From CAVQOB01 sp963714325 (GTDB taxonomy: Bacteria > Pseudomonadota > Alphaproteobacteria > Rhizobiales > Hyphomicrobiaceae): a stretch of DNA of 64,000 nt. Below the pieces are notes generated by a model. That model did no database searches. It saw only the letters and a list, made by a program, of their open reading frames with translations, and was not told the DNA's origin. Below, piece by piece: positions 19,824 to 28,646 of this stretch. How positions within the stretch are numbered: the stretch's first letter is position 1; the number at the start of each line of letters is the position of its first letter. Location of the stretch: the NCBI GenBank assembly GCA_963714325.1, contig CAVQOB010000010.1:1-64000 (forward strand), in the 5' to 3' direction. The position numbers and the translations under genes were made by a program.

Positions 19824-20354
19824 ATGGCAAAACGTAGCAAAACAGTGGCAAAACCCCTTGTGTCCCCCATCGACGCCCGCGAACTGCGCCAGGCCATGGG
19901 CCGGTTTGCAACCGGCGTGACCGTCGTCACGACCGTCACCACCGCCGGCAAGCGGGAAGGCGTTACCGCCAATTCGTTCTCAACGGTCTCGCTCGACCCG
20001 CCGCTGATCCTGTGGAGCCTCGGCAAGCGCGCCGGATCGTTCGCCAGTTTTACCGACGCGACCCACTTTGCCGTCAACGTACTCGCCGCGACGCAGGTGC
20101 CGCTCTGCCAGCACTTCTCCCGCTCCAACGTCGACAAACTCGCTGGCATTGCCCATACGGCGGGCGAAGGTGGTTGCGCGCTGCTGACAGGAGCCCTCGC
20201 CCACTTCGAGTGCGCGCTCGAAAACACGATCGACGGCGGCGACCACACCATCTTTCTCGGCCGCGTCCTGCGCGCCCGCCATCGCGATGGAGAGCCGCTC
20301 ATATTTTCCGCTGGCAGCTATTGCCGGCCCGCCGCGCTGTCCGAAGGAGTATAA
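19824..20354 (+). CDS. Flavin reductase family protein
   Basis: Flavin reductase-like FMN-binding split-barrel protein of 176 residues that would supply reduced flavin to a two-component monooxygenase using NAD(P)H. Typical motifs are GRFATGVTVVTT, ANSFSTVSLDPPLILW and HFAVNVLA. There is no oxygenase beside it; the only candidate partner in this window is the HpaB-family protein at 61405. It is divergent from LysR, and its stop is followed after two bases by the start of the oxidoreductase gene, so the two are co-transcribed. Confidence 0.92.
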   Translation: MAKRSKTVAKPLVSPIDARELRQAMGRFATGVTVVTTVTTAGKREGVTANSFSTVSLDPPLILWSLGKRAGSFASFTDATHFAVNVLAATQVPLCQHFSRSNVDKLAGIAHTAGEGGCALLTGALAHFECALENTIDGGDHTIFLGRVLRARHRDGEPLIFSAGSYCRPAALSEGV

Positions 20355-20356
20355 AC

Positions 20357-21358
20357 ATGATGCGGGCGGCGATTGTCGGGTTGGGCTGGTGGGGCCGGCA
20401 CATGATCCGCCGGATGCACGGCTCATCCGTGCTGGCGATCACGCTCGCCGTCGACACCAACGCCGCGAACGCCGACTTCGCATGCGAACATGGCGTCGCT
20501 TTTACCACCAGCTTCGCGGACGCCATCGCACGCTCCGACATCGACGCGATCATCCTGTGCACGCCGCACTCGCTGCACACCGAGCAGGTGCTGGCGATCG
20601 CCACTGCCGGCAAGCACGTGTTCTGCGAAAAGCCGCTCGCCTTGACGCGGGCCGACGCCGAGCGCTCGGTTGGCGCCTGCCGCTCAGCCGGCGTTCAATT
20701 GGGCATCGGCCACGAGCGGCGCTTTGAGCCGGCGCTCGTCGAGGTCCGCCGCCTGGTCCAATCCGGAGCGTTGGGCGTGATCATGCACGCCGAGGCGAAC
20801 TTCAGCCACGACAAGCTCGCCAATGTCCCTAAATCCGACTGGCGCACATCGCCGAAAGACGCCCCCGCAGCCGGCATGACCGCGATGGGCATTCACCTGA
20901 CCGACGGGTTCATCGATATGTTCGGCCCGGTTGCCGAAGTCTTCGCGGCGACCAGCAGCCGCGTCGCCTACCCCGACAACGGCGATGTCGTCTCGGTGCA
21001 TCTCAAGTTCCAATCCGGCGCCACCGGCTATATCAATGTCATTCTGGTGACGCCGCTCTATATCGGTCTGACGGTATTTGGATCGCAAGGTTGGGTGGAA
21101 GTGCGCAACCAGACACACCCCGACACACCGGGTCCCGTCACGCTGACCGTGCAGCATCGCGACGGCCGCCGCGAGGTCCGCGAGTTGGCCTGGACCGACA
21201 CGGTGCGCGAAAACCTCGAAGCGTTTTCGGCGGCGTGTACAGGCAAAGCCAAATATCAATTCACCGACGCCCAGAAAATCGGCAACATCGCTACGCTGGA
21301 AGCCATCTGCCGTTCGGCGGCGACCAACCTGCCGGTAAAGGTTGCGGGCGACGGCTGA
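20357..21358 (+). CDS. Gfo/Idh/MocA family oxidoreductase
   Basis: NAD(P)-dependent dehydrogenase of 333 residues. The Rossmann motif is at the N-terminus (AAIVGLGWWGRHM), EKPLALT carries the conserved Lys of the family, and GIGHERRFEPAL and MGIHLTDGFIDMFG lie in the C-terminal domain. The family oxidises sugars, inositols or cyclic hemiacetals such as the LigC substrate in protocatechuate catabolism; the substrate here cannot be fixed. GAAGGAGT at 20343-20350 sets the ATG at 20357 (another follows at 20360). Co-transcribed with the flavin reductase. Confidence 0.9.
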   Translation: MMRAAIVGLGWWGRHMIRRMHGSSVLAITLAVDTNAANADFACEHGVAFTTSFADAIARSDIDAIILCTPHSLHTEQVLAIATAGKHVFCEKPLALTRADAERSVGACRSAGVQLGIGHERRFEPALVEVRRLVQSGALGVIMHAEANFSHDKLANVPKSDWRTSPKDAPAAGMTAMGIHLTDGFIDMFGPVAEVFAATSSRVAYPDNGDVVSVHLKFQSGATGYINVILVTPLYIGLTVFGSQGWVEVRNQTHPDTPGPVTLTVQHRDGRREVRELAWTDTVRENLEAFSAACTGKAKYQFTDAQKIGNIATLEAICRSAATNLPVKVAGDG

Positions 21359-21362
21359 TCGA

Positions 21363-22013
21363 TCAGGATTTCGGTGCGTCCGGTTGCAGGCGCGGATGCG
21401 CACTGGCGAACGCGTCGATCGCCATGCAGCGCTCGTGAATGCGCTTGGCAGTCGGATAGACTTCAAGTGTTCCGCCGAAGACCGTCAATCCGACCACCTG
21501 ACTGACCAGGCAGACATCGGCGAGAGAAATCGTATCGCCATGACAGAACTGACCGGTCGCCGCATCGCGTGCGAGATGCCCCTCCATGCCGGCGAGCGCT
21601 GCCCCCATCCAATGACGCGCCCAAGCGATGCGTTTCTCCTCCGGCCAGCCATGCGCCTGCTCCAAATGATTGCGCACCCGCGGCACGACCAGCGGATGCC
21701 CGTCGGCGACCGCGATCTGCGCCAATCCCCGCACCCGCGCACGCCCACGCGGATCGGCCGGTAACAGCGCGGGCGTTGGATGCGTCTCCTCCAGGTATTC
21801 GAGGATCGCCATCGACTGGAACAACGCGGGGCCTTCATCGACCACCAGCGCCGGCACCGCCATGTGCGGATTGACCGCGACGAACTCCGGCCGGGTTTGA
21901 TGTCCCTGTGCCAGATCGACGAAAATTGCTTCGGTCGCGATCCCCTTCAGATTGAGGGCGATACGGACGCGGAGCGTCGCCAGCGATCGCCAGTAGGTAT
22001 AGAGCTTCATCAT
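21363..22013 (-). CDS. maiA: Zeta-class glutathione S-transferase, maleylacetoacetate isomerase-like
   Basis: Protein of 216 residues with a thioredoxin-fold N-terminal GST domain and a helical C-terminal domain. LYTYWRSLATLRVRIALNLKG corresponds to the zeta-class active-site stretch (usually SSCSxRVR or SSxxYRVR), NPHMAVPALVVDEG holds the cis-Pro and LFQSMAILEYLEE the glutathione-binding Ser. Zeta GSTs isomerise maleylacetoacetate or maleylpyruvate in tyrosine and gentisate breakdown. No homogentisate or gentisate dioxygenase is seen nearby, so the exact substrate is inferred from family only. Convergent with the preceding oxidoreductase, four bases apart. Confidence 0.82.
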   Translation of the reverse strand: MMKLYTYWRSLATLRVRIALNLKGIATEAIFVDLAQGHQTRPEFVAVNPHMAVPALVVDEGPALFQSMAILEYLEETHPTPALLPADPRGRARVRGLAQIAVADGHPLVVPRVRNHLEQAHGWPEEKRIAWARHWMGAALAGMEGHLARDAATGQFCHGDTISLADVCLVSQVVGLTVFGGTLEVYPTAKRIHERCMAIDAFASAHPRLQPDAPKS

Positions 22014-22046
22014 GGCCGGTCCTCCATTGCTGCTCGTGTTCAGCGA

Positions 22047-22493
22047 CTACGACGCCAACGCCTTGCCGACCTGCGCCTTGAGACCGGCGGCTTCGATCCC
22101 GGCGATCGCGGCCATTTCGTCATTGTCCGAGGTATCGCCGGAAATGCCGACCGCGCCGAGCAGGGCGCCCGCCGCATCACGGATCAGTACGCCCGAAGGC
22201 ACCGGCACGAATTTACCCCCGCTCGCTGCCATCACGGCGGTCAGGAACAGCGGCGCCGTCTGCGTGCGCTCGAACAGTGCGCGGCTGCCAACTCCCATCC
22301 CGAGCGCCCCATAGGCTTTGCCGGTCGCGATCTCCACACGCAGTATACCGGAGTTATCTTCGCGTTGCAGGGCGACGAGATGGCCGCCCGAATCGAGCAC
22401 GGCGACGGTCAAGGGATCGAATTTCATCGCGCGCCCTTTCGCGAGCGCAGCGGCCGCAATGATGTTCGCCTGTGCCAATGTAATCGCTGCCAT
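22047..22493 (-). CDS. GlcG/HbpS family heme-binding-like protein (DUF336)
   Basis: Small cytoplasmic protein of 148 residues of the GlcG/HbpS/PduO C-terminal fold. Typical blocks are VAVLDSGGHLVALQREDNSG, ATGKAYGALGMG, GGKFVPVPSGVLIRD and GAVGISGDTSDNDEM. Members bind heme or cobalamin, or serve as accessory proteins beside glycolate and hydroxyacid oxidation genes; the biochemical role is not settled. Neighbouring beta-hydroxyacid dehydrogenase genes agree with an oxidation context. Same strand as both neighbours, with gaps of 33 and 42 bases, so probably co-transcribed. Confidence 0.88.
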   Translation of the reverse strand: MAAITLAQANIIAAAALAKGRAMKFDPLTVAVLDSGGHLVALQREDNSGILRVEIATGKAYGALGMGVGSRALFERTQTAPLFLTAVMAASGGKFVPVPSGVLIRDAAGALLGAVGISGDTSDNDEMAAIAGIEAAGLKAQVGKALAS

Positions 22494-22535
22494 GATCTCA
22501 GTTCCTCTCGGTGTCCGTCATTCAATCTGGCGCCT

Positions 22536-23423
22536 TCAACCCGGCTGGCGCTTTGGCCAGTAGGCCGGCAGCCACGATCCGTCACGGTTGCCCCAGCCCT
22601 CCTGCGCGGCATCGTCGTAGATGGCGAGCGTCTTCTCGACCAGCGGCAATGATACGCCGCGCGACTTGGCTTCAGCGATCATCGTGCGCAGATCCTTGCG
22701 GATGCTGTCGACATCGAAGGCTGGTGGTCCGGCTTCGCCGCCTTTGAGGGCGGCCGCAATGGCTGGACCGCGCACCTTCAGAATATTCGGCCCGCCCGAG
22801 GTATCGGAAAACAGCTCCATCAGCGCCGTCTGATCGAGGCCGAGATGGCGGCACAGCGTATAGGCCTCGCCCAGCGCCTGATAGGCGACCAGCAACGGCA
22901 AGTTGATGGCGAGTTTCATGCTGGCGCCGGCGCCGACCGGGCCAACGTGCTCGACGCGACGGCACAACTGATCCAGTAACGGTCGCGCGCGCGCGACGTC
23001 GCCACTCTCACCGCCAGCTAGACCGAGCAGCTTGCCCTGCCGCGCCGGCCCGGTCGTGCCGCCCACCGGACATTCTACGTAAACCGCACCTTGCGCGCGA
23101 ACCTTCGCCGCCAGCGCCACTTGATCGTGCGGCTGCACGGTACTCATCTCCACCGCCAGCTTGCCGTTGAGATCGGCGGCAAGAATTCCTGCTGAACCGT
23201 CATAAATGGCGGCAAGCGCATCCGCATTAGTTACGATGGTGATGATGGTCTCGACGCCAGCTGCCAATGCGGCAGGTGACGGCGCCAATTTTGCTCCGGC
23301 ATCGACCAGCGGCTTGGTTTTGTAGTCCGTCCGGTTCCAGACTGTAAGGGTATGCCCGGTCTCTATCAGCCGCAGTCCGATCGCCGCCCCCATTCGCCCG
23401 AGCCCTGCTATGCCGATCTGCAT
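22536..23423 (-). CDS. NAD(P)-dependent beta-hydroxyacid dehydrogenase
   Basis: Protein of 295 residues in the 3-hydroxyisobutyrate dehydrogenase / tartronate semialdehyde reductase family. The dinucleotide motif GIAGLGRMGAAIG is at the start, the substrate-binding block reads VECPVGGTTGPARQG, and the catalytic Lys is in GAGASMKLAINL. I chose ATG 23423 because the protein then begins MQIGIAGLG; the open frame extends 38 codons upstream without family resemblance. It is divergent from a second member of the same family 95 bases away. Confidence 0.9.
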   Translation of the reverse strand: MQIGIAGLGRMGAAIGLRLIETGHTLTVWNRTDYKTKPLVDAGAKLAPSPAALAAGVETIITIVTNADALAAIYDGSAGILAADLNGKLAVEMSTVQPHDQVALAAKVRAQGAVYVECPVGGTTGPARQGKLLGLAGGESGDVARARPLLDQLCRRVEHVGPVGAGASMKLAINLPLLVAYQALGEAYTLCRHLGLDQTALMELFSDTSGGPNILKVRGPAIAAALKGGEAGPPAFDVDSIRKDLRTMIAEAKSRGVSLPLVEKTLAIYDDAAQEGWGNRDGSWLPAYWPKRQPG

Positions 23424-23518
23424 GTCTGCTCCTCTGCTCCGACGTGTTGGCGTGTCATTGCCCGTGGCCTGCACTAACATCGGCCAACACCTCCCCAATT
23501 GCAACCATGAGGAACTCA

Positions 23519-24412
23519 ATGGCGAAGACAGCGGCAACCCGAACAGTCGGCATGATCGGCCTTGGCATCATGGGTGGCGCCATGTCGCGCAACCTGGTCC
23601 TCGCCGGCATGGAGGTCATCGGCTTTGACCTCGACGCTGCTGCCATCGCCGCCGCGCGCAAGGCCGGCGTCGCCATTGCCGCTAGTGCTGCCGAGGTTGC
23701 CGAGCAGGCGCCTGAAATCCTGGTCAGCCTGCCGAGCGCCAAGGCGGTCCATGAAACCGCGAAAGTTATTGCCGCATCGAAAGCCAGGGCGATCACCGTC
23801 GCCGAGACTTCGACGCTGTCACTCGACGATAAGTTGGCGTTTCAAATGGTGCTCGGCGGCGCCGGCCACACCGCGCTCGATTGCCCCCTCTCCGGCACTG
23901 GCGCACAGGCGCAGACCAAGGATCTGGTCATCTTCGCCAGCGGCGATAATGCCGCCATTAAGCGCATGGATGCCGTGTTTCTCGGCTTCGGGCGCAAAGT
24001 GCAGCAGCTCGGCGCCTACGGCAACGGCACCAAGATGAAGTTCGTCGCCAATCATCTGGTTGCCATCCACAACGTCGCCTCGGCGGAAGCGATGGTGCTT
24101 GGCATGAAGGCCGGCCTCGACCCGCATCAGATCGTCGAAGTGGTCGGCTCGGGGGCTGGAACCTCGCGCGTGTTCGAATTGCGCGCGCCGATGATGGCCC
24201 GCAATAGCTACCTGCCGGCGACGATGCGATCGCGCACCTGGAAGAAGGACATGACGGTGATCGGCGACTTCGCCTCCGCGCTCGATTGCCCGACGCCGCT
24301 CTTCTCTTTGACCAATACGTTCTACGATGCCGCCCTCGCTCTCGGGCGCGATGTCGAGGACGTCGGCGCGGTCTGCGCCGTTTTCGAACAGATGGCCGGC
24401 CTCAAGCGGTGA
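23519..24412 (+). CDS. NAD(P)-dependent beta-hydroxyacid dehydrogenase
   Basis: Second member of the 3-hydroxyisobutyrate dehydrogenase family, 297 residues, opposite in direction to its neighbour. VGMIGLGIMGGAMSRNL binds the cofactor, DCPLSGTGAQAQ is the substrate block and NGTKMKFVANHLVAIHN holds the catalytic Lys. The start at 23519 has GAGGAA nine bases upstream; 25 further codons are open in frame but not family-like. The two paralogues differ clearly in sequence, so this is not a recent duplication. Substrate unknown; tandem or divergent pairs often act on related hydroxyacids. Confidence 0.9.
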   Translation: MAKTAATRTVGMIGLGIMGGAMSRNLVLAGMEVIGFDLDAAAIAAARKAGVAIAASAAEVAEQAPEILVSLPSAKAVHETAKVIAASKARAITVAETSTLSLDDKLAFQMVLGGAGHTALDCPLSGTGAQAQTKDLVIFASGDNAAIKRMDAVFLGFGRKVQQLGAYGNGTKMKFVANHLVAIHNVASAEAMVLGMKAGLDPHQIVEVVGSGAGTSRVFELRAPMMARNSYLPATMRSRTWKKDMTVIGDFASALDCPTPLFSLTNTFYDAALALGRDVEDVGAVCAVFEQMAGLKR

Positions 24413-24541
24413 TCGCCGCTGGATTTTCGGCGCCAACATCAGGAAAGCTAATCACTGCGAGCATGTCTTGTTATTTCCGCGCGACCGCTAACAGGGTCTA
24501 AGTTTTCCGTTCCGGCCGCGTGCGCATTCGACGGGGAAACT

Positions 24542-26347
24542 GTGAGCGAGCAAAGCCGTCACACCGTCGAGCCGTCCGCAGCATCGCTGCCGCGTCCGCG
24601 CAGCGAAATCCGCGACGGACTGCATATCGACTGGGACGCCGCCATCACCATGGACGACGGCTTAGTTCTGCGCGCCGATATCTACCGCCCCGTTTCAGGC
24701 CAGCCCGTCCCCGTGTTGCTGACCTACGGGCCCTACGCCAAGGGCTTGGCGTTCCAGGACGGCTACCCCAGCGCTTGGAACCGCATGGCCGAACGCCATC
24801 CCGATGTGACGGCCGGATCGACCAACAAGTATCAGAACTGGGAAGTGGTCGACCCGGAGAAGTGGGTGCCTTACGGCTACGCTTGTGTCCGCGTCGATTC
24901 TCGCGGCTGCGGCGCGTCGCCGGGTTATGTCGATCACTTCTCGCCCCGTGAAACGCGCGACTTCCACGATTGCATCGAATGGGCCGCCGTGCAGTCCTGG
25001 TCAACTGGCAAAGTCGGCTTGAGCGGCGTCTCCTATTTCGGCATCAACCAGTGGCATGTCGCATCCCTGCAACCGCCGCATCTCGCCGCCATGTGCATCT
25101 GGGAAGGAGCGGCCGACTTCTATCGCGACATGACGCATCACGGCGGCATCCTCTCGACCTTCTGGGCAAACTGGTACGACATGCAGGTGAAAACCGTGCA
25201 GTACGGCTCCGGCGAGCGGGGGCGCCGCAGCCGTGTCACAGGAGACTTAATTTGCGGCTCCGACGTACTTGCCGACAACGTGCTCGCTCAGAACCGCTGC
25301 GACTTCGGAGCGGAAATCCGCAATCACTCGCTCGACGACGCCTATCATCGCGCGCGGTCGCCGCAATGGGACAAGATCACCGTGCCGTTCCTGTCGGCAG
25401 CCAACTGGGGCGGGCAAGGATTGCATCCCCGCGGCAACTTCGAGGGCTTTATGCGCGCGGCATCGAAGGAGAAATTTCTCGAAGCGCACGGCATCGAGCA
25501 TTGGACACACTTCTACACCGACTACGGCCGCGATCTGCAACGCCGCTTCTTCGATTGCTATTTGAAGGGCGATAAGGCCGCCTGGGCCGGCCAGCCGCGC
25601 GTGCAATTGCAGGTGCGCCATCCCGGCGAGATATTTGTCGAGCGCGCCGAGAATGAATGGCCGATCGCGCGGACGCTGTGGACCAAATACTTTCTCGATA
25701 TCAGTGATGGTTCACTGAAAACCGCTGAAACCGGCGCGAAGGCCTATGCAATCGCGTTCGATGCCCTCGGCGACGGACTAACGTTCATCACCGCGCCGCT
25801 CGCACACACGACCGAGGTCACCGGTCCAAGTGCCGCCCGTCTGTTCGTCTCGTCTTCGACAACCGACGCCGATCTATTCCTGGTGCTGCGCGTCTTCAGC
25901 GCCGACATGAAGGAGATCGTCTTCCAAGGCGCCATCGACCCGCATACGCCGATCGGCCAGGGCTGGCTGCGCGCCTCACACCGGAAACTGGACAGCCAAC
26001 TTTCCAAGCCCTACCGCCCCTGCCACACCCACGATGAAGTACAGCCATTGACGCCCGGCCAACCCGTCGAACTCGACATCGAAATCTGGCCAACATCGAT
26101 TGTTGCGCCCGCCGGCAGCCGGATTGCTTTGACGGTGCGCGGCCGCGACTACGAGTATGGCGGCGGCAGCGGCGGCAAGCTGTCCAACTTCAAGAATGAA
26201 TTGAAAGGCTGCGGGCCGTTCCTGCACGATGACCCGATCGATCGCCCAAGGGAGATCTTCGGCGGCCGCACGACACTGCACTTCGGCAGTGCACAACAGC
26301 CCTACATACTTCTGCCGATCATTCCGTCACAATCTGGCACGCGATGA
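24542..26347 (+). CDS. CocE/NonD family hydrolase (X-Pro dipeptidyl-peptidase-like)
   Basis: Serine hydrolase of 601 residues. An alpha/beta-hydrolase half has the nucleophile Ser164 in GLSGVSYFGINQW, preceded by RVDSRGCGASPG and followed by EHWTHFYTDYG near the His. A C-terminal jelly-roll half ends APAGSRIALTVRGRDYEY. The family includes cocaine esterase, NonD and cephalosporin acylases, which cleave esters or amides. There is no signal peptide. The GTG start at 24542 is supported by GGGGAAA just upstream. It is the first gene of a seven-gene unit with a LIV-type importer 45 bases downstream, so it probably hydrolyses the imported compound or a relative. Confidence 0.9.
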   Translation: MSEQSRHTVEPSAASLPRPRSEIRDGLHIDWDAAITMDDGLVLRADIYRPVSGQPVPVLLTYGPYAKGLAFQDGYPSAWNRMAERHPDVTAGSTNKYQNWEVVDPEKWVPYGYACVRVDSRGCGASPGYVDHFSPRETRDFHDCIEWAAVQSWSTGKVGLSGVSYFGINQWHVASLQPPHLAAMCIWEGAADFYRDMTHHGGILSTFWANWYDMQVKTVQYGSGERGRRSRVTGDLICGSDVLADNVLAQNRCDFGAEIRNHSLDDAYHRARSPQWDKITVPFLSAANWGGQGLHPRGNFEGFMRAASKEKFLEAHGIEHWTHFYTDYGRDLQRRFFDCYLKGDKAAWAGQPRVQLQVRHPGEIFVERAENEWPIARTLWTKYFLDISDGSLKTAETGAKAYAIAFDALGDGLTFITAPLAHTTEVTGPSAARLFVSSSTTDADLFLVLRVFSADMKEIVFQGAIDPHTPIGQGWLRASHRKLDSQLSKPYRPCHTHDEVQPLTPGQPVELDIEIWPTSIVAPAGSRIALTVRGRDYEYGGGSGGKLSNFKNELKGCGPFLHDDPIDRPREIFGGRTTLHFGSAQQPYILLPIIPSQSGTR

Positions 26348-26392
26348 ACATCCACGTGCTAGCGTCGACACAACGATAACCGGAGGAAAGCC

Positions 26393-27637
26393 ATGACCAT
26401 CAAGCGCAGAACCGTACTCAAGGGCCTCAGTGCCGCTGCTGGCGCGTCCGCACTCGGCATGCCGACAATCGCCCAGGCCGCGGCGTTCAAGATCGGCCTG
26501 ATGACCGTCAAGACCGGCCCGCTCGCGCAAGGCGGCAACCAGATGGAACAAGGCCTCGTCGCCTTCCTGAAGGAAAAGGGCAACGCCTTGACCGGGCGCA
26601 AAATCGAACTGGTGGTCGCCGATACCGGCGGCAATCCGGCCGGCGCCAAGACCAAGGCGCAGGAACTCGTCGAGCGCGACAAGGTCAACGTGATCCTCGG
26701 ACCGCTCGCCGCCTTCGAGCTGCTGGCGATCACCGATTACATCCTGCAGACCAAGACGCCGCTGATCGCGGTCGCCGCCGCCGAAGACGTGACGCAGCGC
26801 AAAGCAAACCCCTACATCATCCGCCCGACGACGACGTCGGCGCAGTGCTGCCACGTCATGGCCGACTACGCGCTGAAGGATCTAAAATACAAGCGCGCCG
26901 CGACCATCTCGGAAGATTTCGCCTTCGGTCACGAACAGATGGCCGGGTTCCAGCGCGTCTTCGAGGAAGGCGGCGGCAAGGTCGTGAAAAAGCTCTGGCC
27001 ACCATTGGTGACGCCGGACTACACACCCTTCATCGCCCAGATCCCCGCCAACGTCGATTGCGTGTTCACCGGTTTTGCCGGCTCCAACCCGGTCAAGTTC
27101 CTGCGCGCCTATGCCGACCTCGGCCTCAAGGGCAAGATTCCCATCCTCGCGGGATGGACGGCGATGGACGACGCGCTGCTCAAGAGCTTGGGCGACGAAG
27201 CGGTTGGCGCCGTCTCGGCGGCAACCTATTCAGCGTCGTTTGAATCAGAATCGAACAAACGACTGATCGCCGCAATGGCGAAAGACTACAGCGTGCTGCC
27301 TGGCGGCTACGCCTCCGGCATGTATATCGGCGGCCAGTGCGTCGAGGCGGCCCTCGCCATTGCCGGCGACAAATCGACGGATGGCACGGCCTTTGCTGAA
27401 GCGTTGCACAAGGTTGCCATCACCGACTCGCCGCGCGGCGCCTTCACCATCGACAAATATGGCAATGCCGTCGGCTCGGTATTCGTGCGTCGGTGCGAGC
27501 GCAAGGATGGGCAACTCGTCAATACTGTCATCAAGACCTATCCGAACGTCAGCCAGTTCTGGACCTATTCCGACACCGACTTCATGAAAAACCCCGTCTA
27601 CTCCCGCGACTATCCGCCAGCCAAGAACCTGGAATAG
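26393..27637 (+). CDS. LIV-type ABC transporter substrate-binding protein
   Basis: Periplasmic binding protein of 414 residues. The leader has a twin-arginine motif (KRRTVLKGLSAAAG) and a cleavage site near IAQA-AAF. The mature part has the type I periplasmic-binding fold of LivJ-like proteins: KIGLMTVKTGPLAQGG, VADTGGNPAGAKTKAQEL and VNVILGPLAAFE. GGAGGAAAG lies upstream of ATG 26393. Members bind branched-chain amino acids but also amides, urea and aromatic acids; with a CocE-type hydrolase and an amidohydrolase in the same unit an aromatic or amide ligand is more likely than an amino acid. That is inference. Confidence 0.92.
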   Translation: MTIKRRTVLKGLSAAAGASALGMPTIAQAAAFKIGLMTVKTGPLAQGGNQMEQGLVAFLKEKGNALTGRKIELVVADTGGNPAGAKTKAQELVERDKVNVILGPLAAFELLAITDYILQTKTPLIAVAAAEDVTQRKANPYIIRPTTTSAQCCHVMADYALKDLKYKRAATISEDFAFGHEQMAGFQRVFEEGGGKVVKKLWPPLVTPDYTPFIAQIPANVDCVFTGFAGSNPVKFLRAYADLGLKGKIPILAGWTAMDDALLKSLGDEAVGAVSAATYSASFESESNKRLIAAMAKDYSVLPGGYASGMYIGGQCVEAALAIAGDKSTDGTAFAEALHKVAITDSPRGAFTIDKYGNAVGSVFVRRCERKDGQLVNTVIKTYPNVSQFWTYSDTDFMKNPVYSRDYPPAKNLE

Positions 27638-27728
27638 GTATTTCACTATTGAGCGCACCAGCGGCTGTGGACGCCTTGTTCCCAGCCGCTGGTGCGCTGC
27701 TGTCATCCGGGAGATCGGCAAAACGCAA

Positions 27729-28589
27729 ATGGGGCTTTGGGGGACACTGGCGGTGAACAGCGTCGCGCTCGGCGGCCTGTTGTTCCTGTTGTCGGCGGGC
27801 TTCTCGCTGATCTTCGGTCTGATGCGCATTCCCAACCTGATGCACGGCTCATTCTTCATGCTCGGCGCCTATGTCGGTGCCAGCGTATTGGCCAATGGCT
27901 ATGGCTTCTGGGCGGCGCTGCTAGCGGGTGCCGTCGGCATGGCCGCGCTCGGCGGTCTGGTCGAGCGCTTCCTGTTACGGCGCCTCGCCGGCCAGGAGCT
28001 CGCCCAGGTGCTGTTGACGCTCGGCCTCTCCTTCATCATCGCCGATCTCTGCCTGATGATCTGGACCGGCGATCCGATCCAGCCGGCGACACCGCCGGCA
28101 CTCGCCGGTGCGCTGCGATCAGGCGCTTTTGCCTTTCCGATCTTCCGGCTGGCGATCGTCGCCGTCGCCGTCGTCATCGCCATCGCGCTGTGGGTGCTGA
28201 TCGACTGGACGCGGCTCGGCGCGATGATCCGCGCTGGCGTCGACGATGCGCCGATCGCCCGGGTCGTCGGCATCCGCGTCTCGGAGCTGTTCACGCTTGT
28301 TTTCTGTCTCGGCGCGGGGCTTGCCGGATTTGCCGGCGTGATGGGCTCGCCTTATCTGTCGATCTACCCAGGTCTCGACGCGGAAATGCTCCCCTTGGCG
28401 CTGATCGTCGTCATTCTCGGCGGCACCGGTAGTCTCGCTGGCGCGCTCGCCGGAAGTTTCATCATCGGCTTTCTCTATAACTTCGGCCAGGCCCTGTTCC
28501 CCGACCTCGCCTATGTCATCCTGTTCCTGCCGATGGTGCTCGTGCTCGTGCTCAGGCCACAAGGCCTGTTCGGCAGGGTCGCGACATGA
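27729..28589 (+). CDS. livH: LIV-type ABC transporter permease
   Basis: Inner-membrane permease of 286 residues with about eight hydrophobic segments. The family stretch GFSLIFGLMRIPNLMHGSFFMLGAY is at the N-terminus; RVVGIRVSELFTLVF and GGTGSLAGALAGSFIIGF are typical of LivH. It pairs with LivM to form the channel. A 91-base gap follows the binding-protein gene, and its stop overlaps an ATG of the next gene by four bases. Confidence 0.95.
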   Translation: MGLWGTLAVNSVALGGLLFLLSAGFSLIFGLMRIPNLMHGSFFMLGAYVGASVLANGYGFWAALLAGAVGMAALGGLVERFLLRRLAGQELAQVLLTLGLSFIIADLCLMIWTGDPIQPATPPALAGALRSGAFAFPIFRLAIVAVAVVIAIALWVLIDWTRLGAMIRAGVDDAPIARVVGIRVSELFTLVFCLGAGLAGFAGVMGSPYLSIYPGLDAEMLPLALIVVILGGTGSLAGALAGSFIIGFLYNFGQALFPDLAYVILFLPMVLVLVLRPQGLFGRVAT

Positions 28590-28646
28590 GTTCTGACCCG
28601 ATCCGGCACCATCGCCGCGCTGATCGCACTTGTCGCCCTGATCACG

